From: Ruegeria lacuscaerulensis
GTDB lineage: Bacteria > Pseudomonadota > Alphaproteobacteria > Rhodobacterales > Rhodobacteraceae
Direction: 5' to 3'
DNA: 64,000 bases
Assembly (NCBI RefSeq): GCF_013034685.1
Contig: NZ_WQGO01000009.1
Span: forward strand, 58,644 to 122,643
The position numbers and the translations under genes are program-made. Below, one piece after another: positions 1-7,190 of the stretch; the stretch's first letter is position 1; every line of letters starts with the position of its first letter. The notes under the pieces were generated by a model that saw nothing but the letters and a program-made list of their open reading frames with translations, did no database searches and was not told the DNA's origin.

Positions 1-575
1 TTGACTGGCACAAGGCCAAGGCTTCGGGAGTTAGCTTTGTCTTCATCAAGGCGACCGAGGGTGGTGATGTAGCTGATCCGATGTTTGCAAGTCACAGCAG
101 CGGAGCAAAGGCGGCCGGAGTGCCTTGGGGGGCCTATCACTATTACTATTTCTGCCGCCCAGCGCGCGAGCAGGCGCGGTGGTTCATCCAGAACGTTCCC
201 AAAGGATCGGACCTGCCGCATGTTCTGGATATGGAATGGACGCCGCATTCCAAGACCTGCACCCTACGCCCCGATGGCGCGACCGTCCGGGCCGAGGCGA
301 AGAGGTTTCTGGATATTCTCGAACGTCACTACGGGCGGCGTCCGATTGTCTACACCACCGTGGATTTCTACGGCGACACGGACATAGGGCGCCTGCCCAA
401 GACTGAGTTCTGGCTGAGGTCAGTGGCAGGCCACCCCCGCAACGTCTATCCCAAGGCGGTTTGGCGGTTCTGGCAATATACCGGCACTGGTTTGGTGCCC
501 GGCGTGCAGGGACCTGTGGACATCAACACCTTCAACGGCCCGCCCGAGATCTGGGCGCGGTGGAAGAACGGCTAG
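1..575 (+). CDS. GH25-family lysozyme/muramidase, 5'-truncated by window edge
   Basis: Reading frame 3 is open from the window start and begins DWHKAKASGVSFVFIKATEGG, the N-terminal strand and 'KATEG' motif of glycoside hydrolase family 25. About 160 residues follow, with 'HVLDMEW' carrying the paired acidic residues (D-x-E) of the GH25 active site, and 'RFWQYT' plus 'VDINTFNG', the usual C-terminal WQY and D-x-N motifs. The family hydrolyses the beta-1,4 bond of peptidoglycan. The start codon and any signal peptide lie outside the window. The stop overlaps the stop of the convergent trmD in the palindrome CTAG. No phage genes are visible around it, so a cellular muramidase is more likely than a prophage endolysin. 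Confidence 0.88.
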   Translation, partial: DWHKAKASGVSFVFIKATEGGDVADPMFASHSSGAKAAGVPWGAYHYYYFCRPAREQARWFIQNVPKGSDLPHVLDMEWTPHSKTCTLRPDGATVRAEAKRFLDILERHYGRRPIVYTTVDFYGDTDIGRLPKTEFWLRSVAGHPRNVYPKAVWRFWQYTGTGLVPGVQGPVDINTFNGPPEIWARWKNG

Positions 576-1375
576 TCTTCGGACTTTGCTTTGGAGTAGG
601 CGTCCCACAGGTCGGGGCGGCGTTCCTGTGTGATCCGCTCCGACATCTCAAGCCGCCAGCTGGCAATGCGCCCGTGATGGCCCGACATCAGAATGTCCGG
701 GATCGGGCGGCCCTTCCAGTCGGCGGGGCGTGTGTATTGCGGGTGTTCCAGCAGACCTGAGGAAAAGCTCTCCTCCTCAGCCGAGGCCTGATTGCCCAAT
801 ACGCCGGGGATCAGCCTTACGGTGGCGTCGATCAAAGCCTGCGCGGCAATCTCGCCGCCGGTCATGACGAAATCGCCCAGACTGACCTCTTGTACGCCGT
901 AATGCTCCAGCACCCTCTCATCGACTCCTTCGAACCGGCCACATAACAGGGTCATACCGTCGCAGCGCGCCAGATTCTGCATCATGAGCTGATCCATCCG
1001 GCGGCCACGCGGGCTGAGGTAGATCAGTGGCCAGTTACCCCGCACCCCCGTCATCGTGTGTTCAATCGCCTCGCCCAGTACATCGGCGCGCAGCACCATG
1101 CCCGCGCCGCCACCGGCAGGCGTGTCGTCCACATTGCGGTGCTTTCCGACGCCGAATTGGCGCAGATCGACGGTTTCCAACTGCCAGAGGCCCTCTTGCA
1201 GTGCCTTACCCGTCAGGCTCTCGCCCAACACACCGGGAAAAGCTGAAGGGAACAGAGTGATGATCTTAGCCTTCCACACTCCGTGCAGGTCGGGCGTTGG
1301 GGTCAGCAACTCACGCGGTTTCAGGGTCGGGCGGATCGCCTTGCGCCCATGAGATTTCGATGGTTTTTCGGTCAT
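572..1375 (-). CDS. trmD: tRNA (guanine-N1)-methyltransferase
   Basis: TrmD methylates N1 of G37 in tRNAs with CNN anticodons using S-adenosylmethionine; this modification suppresses +1 frameshifting. The SPOUT-fold signatures are clear: 'LCGRFEGVDERV' and 'SLGDFVMTGGE', which form the trefoil-knot SAM site, and the N-terminal 'KIITLFPSAFPG'. At 267 residues the protein is longer than the usual 240-250 because of a roughly 35-residue charged N-terminal extension. An in-frame GTG just before 'WKAKIITLFP' would give the standard length. The first ATG overlaps the preceding sulfotransferase-like gene by 4 bases, which favours the long form or translational coupling. It lies in the classical rpsP-rimM-trmD order. 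Confidence 0.96.
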   Translation of the reverse strand: MTEKPSKSHGRKAIRPTLKPRELLTPTPDLHGVWKAKIITLFPSAFPGVLGESLTGKALQEGLWQLETVDLRQFGVGKHRNVDDTPAGGGAGMVLRADVLGEAIEHTMTGVRGNWPLIYLSPRGRRMDQLMMQNLARCDGMTLLCGRFEGVDERVLEHYGVQEVSLGDFVMTGGEIAAQALIDATVRLIPGVLGNQASAEEESFSSGLLEHPQYTRPADWKGRPIPDILMSGHHGRIASWRLEMSERITQERRPDLWDAYSKAKSED

Positions 1376-2187
1376 GTCGCACCCATCAGCGCCTGCTGCG
1401 CCCGTTCAACTACGGCGGCCTTTTGCGCGACCAAGGCGGCTTCGTCCAGCCGTGATCTGTTCAGGTTCAGCAATTCCGCCAAAACGTTCTCGGGCAGTCG
1501 CGTGTTAGATTTGGAGGGCGGAACCAGCCGTTGCGCCTTGTCATAGGGTAAGTCCAGATACTCGGCAAAGGGCGCACCCAGCCCGAATTGACGCAATTGC
1601 AGTTCCTCCAGCCATTCCGTGGTCACGGTGACCGAGGGCAGTTTCTCACGGATCTGGTCAACGGTCTCTTGCAACGCGGGTAAGTGGTCGATGCTGTCGC
1701 GGAACGTGTCGAAATCTTGCACCTGCCGCATCCGCTGCAAATCATGCGCCCACAGGCTGCGCAGCCAACCGCCCCGTTGGCGCAAAGACAGGTAAAGCGT
1801 GATCTCGACCTCCTGCCCTGAAAACCTCTGGTGGATCGAATCTACCAGACAGGCGGCCAGATCGGGAGCCGCCGCGTAGCCCTGTTCCAGATTGCGACTG
1901 GGGCGGAGACCCGCGAAGTTTTCCTCGCTGAGGATCAAGCCGCGCTTTTCTCCAAAATCCAGCGTATCGAGGAAGTCGCGCATCTGGCGACCGAATTCGG
2001 ACAAAGTGCCAACGGTGCCATAAACGGAATGGTTAGTTGCTGCCCGCGACAATCCCGAATTGCGCGTGCGATAAGGCAGAACCAGCGCGAAATGCGGCCA
2101 GATCAATTCGCGGTTGTCGTAGAGGAAGGATTGCGCCGCAGTGGTGCCGGTCTTGTGCAGGCCCAAATGCAGCAGGGCGCGGCGCAT
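1372..2187 (-). CDS. Sulfotransferase-like P-loop protein
   Basis: The N-terminus 'LHLGLHKTGTTAAQSFL' matches the 5'-phosphosulfate-binding P-loop (HxPKTGTT-like) of sulfotransferases and related nucleotide-binding proteins. The remaining ~250 residues show no motif I can assign, so substrate and activity are unknown. No signal peptide is evident, so it is probably cytoplasmic. It sits between rimM and trmD, touching both: its start overlaps the rimM stop (TGATG) and its end overlaps trmD by 4 bases. It is therefore co-transcribed with translation genes, although nothing in the protein suggests a role in translation. Confidence 0.75.
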   Translation of the reverse strand: MRRALLHLGLHKTGTTAAQSFLYDNRELIWPHFALVLPYRTRNSGLSRAATNHSVYGTVGTLSEFGRQMRDFLDTLDFGEKRGLILSEENFAGLRPSRNLEQGYAAAPDLAACLVDSIHQRFSGQEVEITLYLSLRQRGGWLRSLWAHDLQRMRQVQDFDTFRDSIDHLPALQETVDQIREKLPSVTVTTEWLEELQLRQFGLGAPFAEYLDLPYDKAQRLVPPSKSNTRLPENVLAELLNLNRSRLDEAALVAQKAAVVERAQQALMGAT

Positions 2188-2690
2188 CAGATCAGCCCTT
2201 CGGGCGGGTCGGCGATGATGCGGCCTTGGTCCAGATCGACCGTGGGGACGGCCTCAAGCGTGAAGGGCAGCAGAACGGTGGCCTTCAGCCCCGGCCCGTG
2301 CAGTTCCAGCAGGTCGGCAGCGCCGTGGTTTTGCACAGACTTCACACGGCCCAGCAGGGTGCCGCCTGTGTCATAGACCTCAAGCCCGATCAGGTCAGTG
2401 TGATAGAACTCATCATCGGGTAACGAGGGCAGTTGATCGCGCCGCGCAAACAGTCGCAGACCTTTCAGTGCATCGGCCTGTTCTTTGGTTTCAACTCCTC
2501 CCAAACGCGCCGCAAAGCCGTTCTTGATCGACCGGGTCAGGATCAGTGGATAGCGTTCTCCACCGGCCTCATCAGTCAGGGGGGAATAGGCTTCGATATC
2601 CTCGGGGATGGCGCAATAGCTTTTCAGCCGCACCTCACCGCGCACGCCATATGATCCCGCAATGCTGCCGACGCAGATCAGATCACTCAT
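2187..2690 (-). CDS. rimM: Ribosome maturation factor RimM
   Basis: RimM binds S19 and assists 16S 3'-domain maturation of the 30S subunit. The N-terminal barrel signature '[18 protein letters not shown]' is present, and a PRC-barrel half follows ('[19 protein letters not shown]', about residues 95-165). I chose the ATG giving MSDLICVG: it has GGGG three bases upstream and matches the usual short RimM N-terminus. An in-frame ATG three codons upstream (2699) has no good ribosome-binding site. The start overlaps the stop of the small membrane-protein gene upstream, so the two are probably translationally coupled. Confidence 0.95.
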   Translation of the reverse strand: MSDLICVGSIAGSYGVRGEVRLKSYCAIPEDIEAYSPLTDEAGGERYPLILTRSIKNGFAARLGGVETKEQADALKGLRLFARRDQLPSLPDDEFYHTDLIGLEVYDTGGTLLGRVKSVQNHGAADLLELHGPGLKATVLLPFTLEAVPTVDLDQGRIIADPPEGLI

Positions 2691-2829
2691 TTGCCCCATC
2701 CGTCACACAAAGCCCGTCATCCCATTGCCCGATGCCTTCGCACGCCTCGCGTTGGTTCGAGCGTTCGAAGAACACGCCCACAATAAAGGCGATCATCAGC
2801 AGGATGGGAAGGCGTAACAGTCCAAACAT
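2683..2829 (-). CDS. Small single-pass membrane protein (48 aa)
   Basis: This short gene fills the space between bluB and rimM. It begins [22 protein letters not shown], one N-terminal transmembrane helix, followed by a short polar tail with two cysteines ([15 protein letters not shown]). The frame stays open upstream to 2925, but the ATG at 2829 lies just after the bluB stop and gives a compact membrane protein, so I take it as the start. The overlap with rimM and tight packing argue that it is translated. Function is unknown; the paired cysteines on the presumed periplasmic side could form a disulfide (inference). Confidence 0.6.
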   Translation of the reverse strand: MFGLLRLPILLMIAFIVGVFFERSNQREACEGIGQWDDGLCVTDGANE

Positions 2830-2833
2830 GCGC

Positions 2834-3469
2834 CTATCGTACCTCGATCGGCAAGCTGTCGTTGCGGCATTCCCAGCCGACCTGTTCCAGTTCAGGCGTG
2901 TCCGATTGCGTTTCCGGCATGCCAACGCAGAAATAGCCGATCAGGCGCCAATCCTCGGGAACGTCCAGATCGCGCGCCATCTGGTCAGGGTCCAGAATGG
3001 ACACCCAACCCAGCCCCAGACCCTCGGCCCGCAAGGCCAGCCAGAACAGGGTGATGGCCGAGACCACGGAATAGCGCCGCATCTCGGGCATCGTGCCTGC
3101 GCCCAGACCTTGCCCCTTGTCGGTGGTGTCGTCGCAGAACACGGCCAGTTGCACCGGGGCCTCTTGCATCCCCGACAGTTTCAGGCGGCTGTAGAGCTGC
3201 GCCTTTTCGTCGGAATACCCGCCCAATGCCTGCGCATTGGCGGTTTGAAAATTTCGCAGCGCCGCGTCGCGCGCGGGCTGGCTTTCGACGCGGATCACGC
3301 GCCAGGGTTCGCTGAGCCCCACCGAAGGGGCCAGCCGAAACGCGTCGAGGCAGCGCGTCAGCACTGCCTCGTCAATCGCGTCGGTGCGAAACCGACGCAC
3401 ATCGCGTCGGAGTCGCAGCAACAGGTCAAACTGCGCGCGAAAATCGTCGGTGAAAGTCTGATCCCGCAC
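2834..3469 (-). CDS. bluB: 5,6-dimethylbenzimidazole synthase (BluB)
   Basis: BluB cleaves reduced FMN with oxygen to make dimethylbenzimidazole, the lower ligand of vitamin B12. It belongs to the nitroreductase fold, but the BluB-specific motifs are visible: 'RRDVRRFRTD' near residue 22, 'APSVGLSEPWR' near residue 48, and 'TMPEMRRYSVVSAITLFWLA' followed by 'AEGLGLGWVSIL' in the middle. Length (211 residues) fits the family. The start is GTG, 12 bases after the rpsP stop. No other cobalamin gene is in the window, so its placement in a ribosome-related transcript is notable. A generic nitroreductase is the alternative, but the motifs favour BluB. Confidence 0.87.
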   Translation of the reverse strand: MRDQTFTDDFRAQFDLLLRLRRDVRRFRTDAIDEAVLTRCLDAFRLAPSVGLSEPWRVIRVESQPARDAALRNFQTANAQALGGYSDEKAQLYSRLKLSGMQEAPVQLAVFCDDTTDKGQGLGAGTMPEMRRYSVVSAITLFWLALRAEGLGLGWVSILDPDQMARDLDVPEDWRLIGYFCVGMPETQSDTPELEQVGWECRNDSLPIEVR

Positions 3470-3481
3470 GCGCTTGCCTGC

Positions 3482-3871
3482 TTATTCTTCTGCAGCCGCT
3501 TCTTCAGCCGGTGCCGCAGCAGCTTCTGCCGCCTCAGCAGCCTTGGCCGCTTTCTCTTCGGCGCGTTCCTGGGCTTTCTTGCCCGGAGTACCCTTGTTGG
3601 GGTTGTTGCGCTCGGCCTTGTCGCGGGCGCCAGCGGCTTCCAGCATACGTGCGATCCGGTCGGTGGGCTGAGCGCCCTGATCCAGCCAGTACTGGATGCG
3701 CTCCATGTTCATTTTCACGCGCTCTTCGCTGTCTTTGGGCAGCAGCGGGTTGTAGGTGCCCAGTTTCTCGATGAAACGGCCATCGCGGGGCATACGGCTG
3801 TCAGCCGCAACAATGCGATAGAAGGGACGCTTTTTCGAGCCGCCGCGGGCGAGACGAATTTTCATTGCCAT
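3482..3871 (-). CDS. rpsP: 30S ribosomal protein S16
   Basis: The N-terminal ~80 residues are a textbook S16 ([20 protein letters not shown], '[13 protein letters not shown]', '[14 protein letters not shown]'). The protein is 129 residues rather than ~80-90 because of a Lys/Glu/Ala-rich C-terminal tail ending in poly-Ala/Glu, common in alphaproteobacterial S16. An AAGGAG ribosome-binding site lies 8 bases before the ATG. A perfect palindrome sits just upstream of that site (see 3893-3906). It leads the rpsP-bluB-small ORF-rimM-sulfotransferase-trmD series. Confidence 0.97.
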   Translation of the reverse strand: MAMKIRLARGGSKKRPFYRIVAADSRMPRDGRFIEKLGTYNPLLPKDSEERVKMNMERIQYWLDQGAQPTDRIARMLEAAGARDKAERNNPNKGTPGKKAQERAEEKAAKAAEAAEAAAAPAEEAAAEE

Positions 3872-3892
3872 GGTGGTATCTCCTTAAGATGG

Positions 3893-3906
3893 CGTGACCG
3901 GTCACG
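3893..3906. promoter_or_regulatory. 14-bp perfect palindrome upstream of rpsP
   Basis: CGTGACCGGTCACG is its own reverse complement. It lies about 7 bases upstream of the rpsP Shine-Dalgarno sequence, between rpsP and the chorismate mutase gene. It could be an operator or an RNA hairpin in the rpsP leader that affects ribosome access. Only the symmetry and position are observed; no protein is known to me to bind this exact word. Confidence 0.4.
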
Positions 3907-3938
3907 GACCGGGTATTCTTATTGGTGGAAACGACGGG

Positions 3939-4235
3939 TCATTCCTGATGTTTCCGGTGGTGTCGGATGACTTCCTGAATGATGAAATTCAGGAAAGCCT
4001 TGGCGAAGTCGGGGTCCAGATCGGCCTCTTTCGCCAGGTCTTCAAGCCGAGCGATCTGCGCAGCCTCGCGCGAGGGATCGGACGGGGGAAGGTCGTGTTG
4101 CGCCTTAAGCTTGCCAACGGCTTGCGTGTGCTTGAACCGCTCGCCCAGCGTGTAGACAAGGATCGCGTCCAGCCGGTCGATGCTTTCGCGATGTTCTTTC
4201 AGCAGCGTGGCAGCCTGTGTCACGGGGTCGGTCAT
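3939..4235 (-). CDS. Chorismate mutase, AroQ class, monofunctional
   Basis: A 98-residue all-helical protein starting MTDPVTQAATLLKEHRESIDRLDAILVYTLGERF. The 'R-x2-IDRLDAIL' helix, 'KLKAQHDLPPSDPSREAAQIARL' and the C-terminal 'FLNFIIQEVIRHH' match AroQ-fold chorismate mutases. These convert chorismate to prephenate for Phe/Tyr synthesis and act in the cytoplasm. I trimmed an 18-codon upstream extension because the ATG used here overlaps the GNAT stop by 4 bases (ATGA). Within AroQ, salicylate-type lyases share the fold, but the length and context favour a mutase. Confidence 0.85.
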   Translation of the reverse strand: MTDPVTQAATLLKEHRESIDRLDAILVYTLGERFKHTQAVGKLKAQHDLPPSDPSREAAQIARLEDLAKEADLDPDFAKAFLNFIIQEVIRHHRKHQE

Positions 4236-4786
4236 GCGTAAGCCTCCATGCCGCCATTCACCAGATCGGCGGGGGCGGGGTGCCGCCAAGCTTCTGTCCT
4301 GCCGAATTTCGGGTGGTCATAGTGATAGTCGAGCGTGGCCCCCAGCCGGTTGGCCACGGCCTTGCTGGCGTGATTGTCGGGGTCGATCAGCGAAATCGCG
4401 GTGTCCCAGCCCAATACGTCATAGGCGTGAGCGCGCGCGGCCATTGCGGCCTCGGTCGCGTAGCCTTTGCCGGTGGCGTGGTTCATCAGGGTCCAACCCA
4501 CTTCGCGTTCGGGCCAGCTGTGCGGATACCATAGGCCGACATGCCCCACATACGTCCCGGTGTTCTTTTCCTCGACACCCCAAAAGCCATAGCCGCGCAT
4601 CGCCCAATGGCCCAAAAGCTGCGCAATGAAGCGCCATGTCTCATCAGGGCTTTTGCGGCCACCGAGAAACGCAGCCGCGTCCGACACGAAAAACTCGGCC
4701 TCGGCCTCGAAATCAGCTTCGGACGGCGCGCGCAGGATCAGGCGCTCGGTCTCAAGCCGGGGGATATGATCGGCGATCAGGTTCAC
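4232..4786 (-). CDS. GNAT-family N-acetyltransferase
   Basis: A 184-residue protein of the RimJ/RimL-like acetyltransferase group. It opens 'IPRLETERLILRAPSEADFEA', typical of the group, and carries 'EVGWTLMNHATGKGYATEAA', the acetyl-CoA pyrophosphate-binding motif A (R/Q-x-x-G-x-G/A). The C-terminus includes 'VANRLGATLDYHYDHPKFGRTEAWRH'. It transfers acetyl from acetyl-CoA to an unknown amine. The start is GTG and overlaps the ffh stop as GTGA; its own stop overlaps the chorismate mutase start, so ffh-GNAT-mutase are coupled. Confidence 0.88.
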   Translation of the reverse strand: MNLIADHIPRLETERLILRAPSEADFEAEAEFFVSDAAAFLGGRKSPDETWRFIAQLLGHWAMRGYGFWGVEEKNTGTYVGHVGLWYPHSWPEREVGWTLMNHATGKGYATEAAMAARAHAYDVLGWDTAISLIDPDNHASKAVANRLGATLDYHYDHPKFGRTEAWRHPAPADLVNGGMEAYA

Positions 4787-6288
4787 TTTTTCTTACCGAA
4801 CCCGCTCAGCCCCGGAGGCAGGGCCATGCCGCCGCCTATGCCAGGCATGCCACCGGGCATTTTGCCCATGGCCTTTGCGGCCTGTTCCAGCGCCTTGGGG
4901 TCCATGCCTGCGGCCATGTCTTCGGGCGATGGGCCGCCTTTGCCGAACATGCCCTTCATGGCCTGTTTCAGCATCTTGCCTTTGCCCATTTTGCCCATCT
5001 TTTTCATCATGTCCGACATCTGCCGGTGCATCTTGAGCAGTTTGTTGAGGTCGCTGACCTCCATCCCCGAACCGGCGGCGATGCGCTTCTTGCGGCTGGC
5101 CTGCAACAGCTGAGGGTTGGCACGCTCACGTTTGGTCATCGACTGGATCATGGCGATCTGCTGGCGCAAGATCTTGTCGTCCAGACCGGCCTGATCCATC
5201 TGCTTGGCCATTTTACCCATGCCGGGCATCATACCCATCATGCCCTGCATACCGCCCATCTGGATCATCTGCTCCAGCTGCATTTTCAGGTCGTTCATGT
5301 TGAACTGACCTTTGACCATGCGCTTCATCATGCGCTCGGTCTGTTCGATCTCCATCGTTTCCTGGGCTTTTTCGACCAGAGCAACAATGTCACCCATGCC
5401 CAGAATACGTCCGGCGATCCGATCCGGCTCGAAGGTCTCAAGCGCGTCCATCTTCTCGCCCAGACCGACAAAGCGAATGGGCTTGCCAGTGACCGCGCGC
5501 ATCGACAGCGCCGCACCGCCGCGCCCGTCACCGTCCATACGGGTCAGGACCACGCCCGAGATGCCTACCTTGGCGTCGAACTCCTCAGCCACTTCCACGG
5601 CAACCTGACCAGTCAGGCCGTCGACGACCAGCAGGGTCTCGCGCGGGTCAACCACGTTGCGGACCTGCTCGACCTCGTCCATCAGGACTTCGTCGATATG
5701 CAGGCGGCCCGCGGTGTCGAGCATGTAGACGTCATAGCCGCCCAAAGTCGCCTGCTGTTTGGCGCGCTTGGCGATATCAACCGGCTTCTGACCGGGCACT
5801 ATCGGCAGCGTGTCGACGCCTACCTGCGTCCCCAGAACGGCCAGCTGATCCATCGCCGCCGGGCGATAGACGTCCAGCGAGGCCATGAGGACCTTCTTGC
5901 CCTCTTTCTCTTTCAGGCGTTTCGCCAGCTTACCGGTCGTGGTCGTCTTACCCGAGCCTTGCAGACCGACCATCAGGATCGGCGCAGGCGGGTTGTCGAT
6001 CTTCAGCTTGCCGGGGTCTTCTTCACCGCGCAGCGTGTCAACCAGCGCGTCATGCACGATCTTGACGACCTGCTGGCCGGGGGTGATCGACTTGGTGACG
6101 GCCTGACCGGTCGCCTGTTCCTGCACCTTCTTGACGAAAGCACGGGCGACGGGCAGCGAGACGTCGGCCTCAAGCAGGGCCACGCGAACCTCACGCAGGG
6201 CAGTTTTCACGTCTTCTTCGGATAGCGCGCCCTGTTTGGTCAGCCGGTCAAAGACGCCGGAAAGGCGTTCGGATAGATTTTCAAACAT
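4783..6288 (-). CDS. ffh: Signal recognition particle protein Ffh
   Basis: SRP54-type GTPase that binds signal sequences on nascent chains together with 4.5S RNA and docks on FtsY. Order: N-domain helices (1-~90), then the G-domain with 'GLQGSGKTTTTGKLA' (P-loop, ~108), 'DVYRPAAMDQL', 'DTAGRLHID' and 'TRMDGDGRGGAALS', then a methionine-rich M-domain (~330 to end) rich in GM and KM pairs that form the signal-peptide groove. The C-terminus is a Gly/Met/Lys tail ending GFGKKK. Length 501 matches alphaproteobacterial Ffh. GGAGG precedes the ATG by 7 bases. The 4.5S RNA gene was not recognised in this window. Confidence 0.97.
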   Translation of the reverse strand: MFENLSERLSGVFDRLTKQGALSEEDVKTALREVRVALLEADVSLPVARAFVKKVQEQATGQAVTKSITPGQQVVKIVHDALVDTLRGEEDPGKLKIDNPPAPILMVGLQGSGKTTTTGKLAKRLKEKEGKKVLMASLDVYRPAAMDQLAVLGTQVGVDTLPIVPGQKPVDIAKRAKQQATLGGYDVYMLDTAGRLHIDEVLMDEVEQVRNVVDPRETLLVVDGLTGQVAVEVAEEFDAKVGISGVVLTRMDGDGRGGAALSMRAVTGKPIRFVGLGEKMDALETFEPDRIAGRILGMGDIVALVEKAQETMEIEQTERMMKRMVKGQFNMNDLKMQLEQMIQMGGMQGMMGMMPGMGKMAKQMDQAGLDDKILRQQIAMIQSMTKRERANPQLLQASRKKRIAAGSGMEVSDLNKLLKMHRQMSDMMKKMGKMGKGKMLKQAMKGMFGKGGPSPEDMAAGMDPKALEQAAKAMGKMPGGMPGIGGGMALPPGLSGFGKKK

Positions 6289-6749
6289 GCCTTCGGCCTC
6301 CTTAGCCGGTTATCTGGTGGCGCCTCCTAGATAGGATGCGTCGGTTAAATGCACAAACGCCCCCTCCCACTGAATTTGACGTGGGGGTCATGCCAAGTGG
6401 CATTGCCCCCACGGGCGAAACTCGCTGGTGGGGGGCGATCCCTGAACGACTCAAGGGACCGGAAGATCAGACGCTTCCGGATGTTGCGGCGGGTGTTATC
6501 CGAGACGCTGCCGACTGTCAACTCGGGCTTGGGTTCGCAGGGGTGCAGAACGGATGAATGGCTCGAAAACACAAGGATCTGACCCGAGGCGATTCGCGCG
6601 CCCTATTTGGTTTTGTTGCGATTTTCGCGACAACATTAACGCAAGCTGAACAATGTATTTGCTGTGTGTTCAACGGAAATCTGCATAATCGCGGCATCGA
6701 TTCTTAACGAAAGTGAGCATTTACCCGAATTCATGCAAAGGGGAAACGC
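6289..6749. other. Hairpin-rich gap upstream of ffh, no confident gene
   Basis: No frame here has convincing coding character. Two clear hairpins are present. One has 15-base arms at 6380-6394 and 6399-6413 (CGTGGGGGTCATGCC / GGCATTGCCCCCACG) with only one true mismatch and an AAGT loop. The other has 7-base arms CCGGAAG / CTTCCGG at 6459-6465 and 6474-6480. The stretch presumably also holds the ffh promoter on the minus strand and that of the small plus-strand gene at 6750. It could be a structured RNA or a dispersed REP-like element; no second copy is visible in the window. Confidence 0.45.
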
Positions 6750-6947
6750 ATGACAAAGTCTGCCATCCTGATTGCCGGACCTCGGACCACCGCTGCTAAT
6801 CGGTCCCGGAATTTGGTTCAGCGTGACGGAAAAACACCGTGCGATAAGACGCGCGGAAACCGCTTTCCTCCGATTAACATTACACTGTCTTCTATCATCG
6901 ATGAGATGCGGCTTATCGAGGCAAAAAGAAGCGTTCCGGCAAAGTAG
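6750..6947 (+). CDS. Small basic protein (65 aa), possible
   Basis: A 65-residue basic frame (MTKSAILIAGPRTTAANRSRN...) preceded by AGGGGA with 7-base spacing and followed 45 bases later by a strong intrinsic terminator. Signal, ribosome-binding site, frame and terminator together make a plausible independent transcription unit. The protein has no domain I recognise, no signal peptide and no membrane helix, and many Arg/Lys residues. It could instead be incidental to a small RNA ending at the same terminator. Confidence 0.35.
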   Translation: MTKSAILIAGPRTTAANRSRNLVQRDGKTPCDKTRGNRFPPINITLSSIIDEMRLIEAKRSVPAK

Positions 6948-6991
6948 AACGCATCAGGACAAGACATACGGAATAGGTACGGTGAAAAGGG

Positions 6992-7020
6992 AAAGCCCGC
7001 TCAAAATAGAGCGGGCTTTT
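6992..7020 (+). terminator. Rho-independent terminator
   Basis: AAAGCCCGCTC and GAGCGGGCTTT form an 11-bp GC-rich stem with loop AAAATA, ending in TTTT. It should end the transcript carrying the small frame at 6750-6947. The A-run on the other side could also give some termination of minus-strand transcripts. Confidence 0.85.
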
Positions 7021-7094
7021 ATCGCGGCTAGAGTGAGAAAAGGTGCGCGATACCTGGTACTGGGCAGAACGTCGTGGGGTTCTGTGAATTTGTT

Positions 7095-7141
7095 CCGGGC
7101 CAGCCAAAGGCTCATGTAGGTGGATGAAATGGCTGGCCCGG
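7095..7141. repeat. 11-bp perfect inverted repeat
   Basis: CCGGGCCAGCC and GGCTGGCCCGG are exact reverse complements separated by 25 bases, about 50 bases beyond the end of the Gly/Asn-rich coiled-coil gene on the minus strand. There is no T-run on either side, so it is not a classical terminator. It may be a 3'-end stabilising hairpin of that gene. Confidence 0.45.
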
Positions 7142-7190
7142 CCCCCCATGCCTCCGTGAGTGTAAGGGCACCGAGATCGGTGATTGGTTC

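Noticed and set aside
1..575. GH25 lysozyme as evidence of a prophage
   Set aside because: Neighbouring genes are housekeeping and no phage structural, integrase or attachment features are visible.
2546..3970. 474-codon open frame opposite bluB and rpsP
   Set aside because: It spans several verified minus-strand genes and has no domain.
4636..6225. 529-codon open frame on the plus strand opposite ffh
   Set aside because: Its His/Leu-rich composition is what the complement of ffh produces; ffh has clear GTPase motifs and a ribosome-binding site.
6345..6572. 75-codon frame upstream of ffh on the minus strand
   Set aside because: It covers the strong hairpins and has no plausible start site; treated as non-coding.
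6660..6750. TTAA words as CtrA sites upstream of the small frame at 6750
   Set aside because: Spacing does not match TTAA-N7-TTAA.
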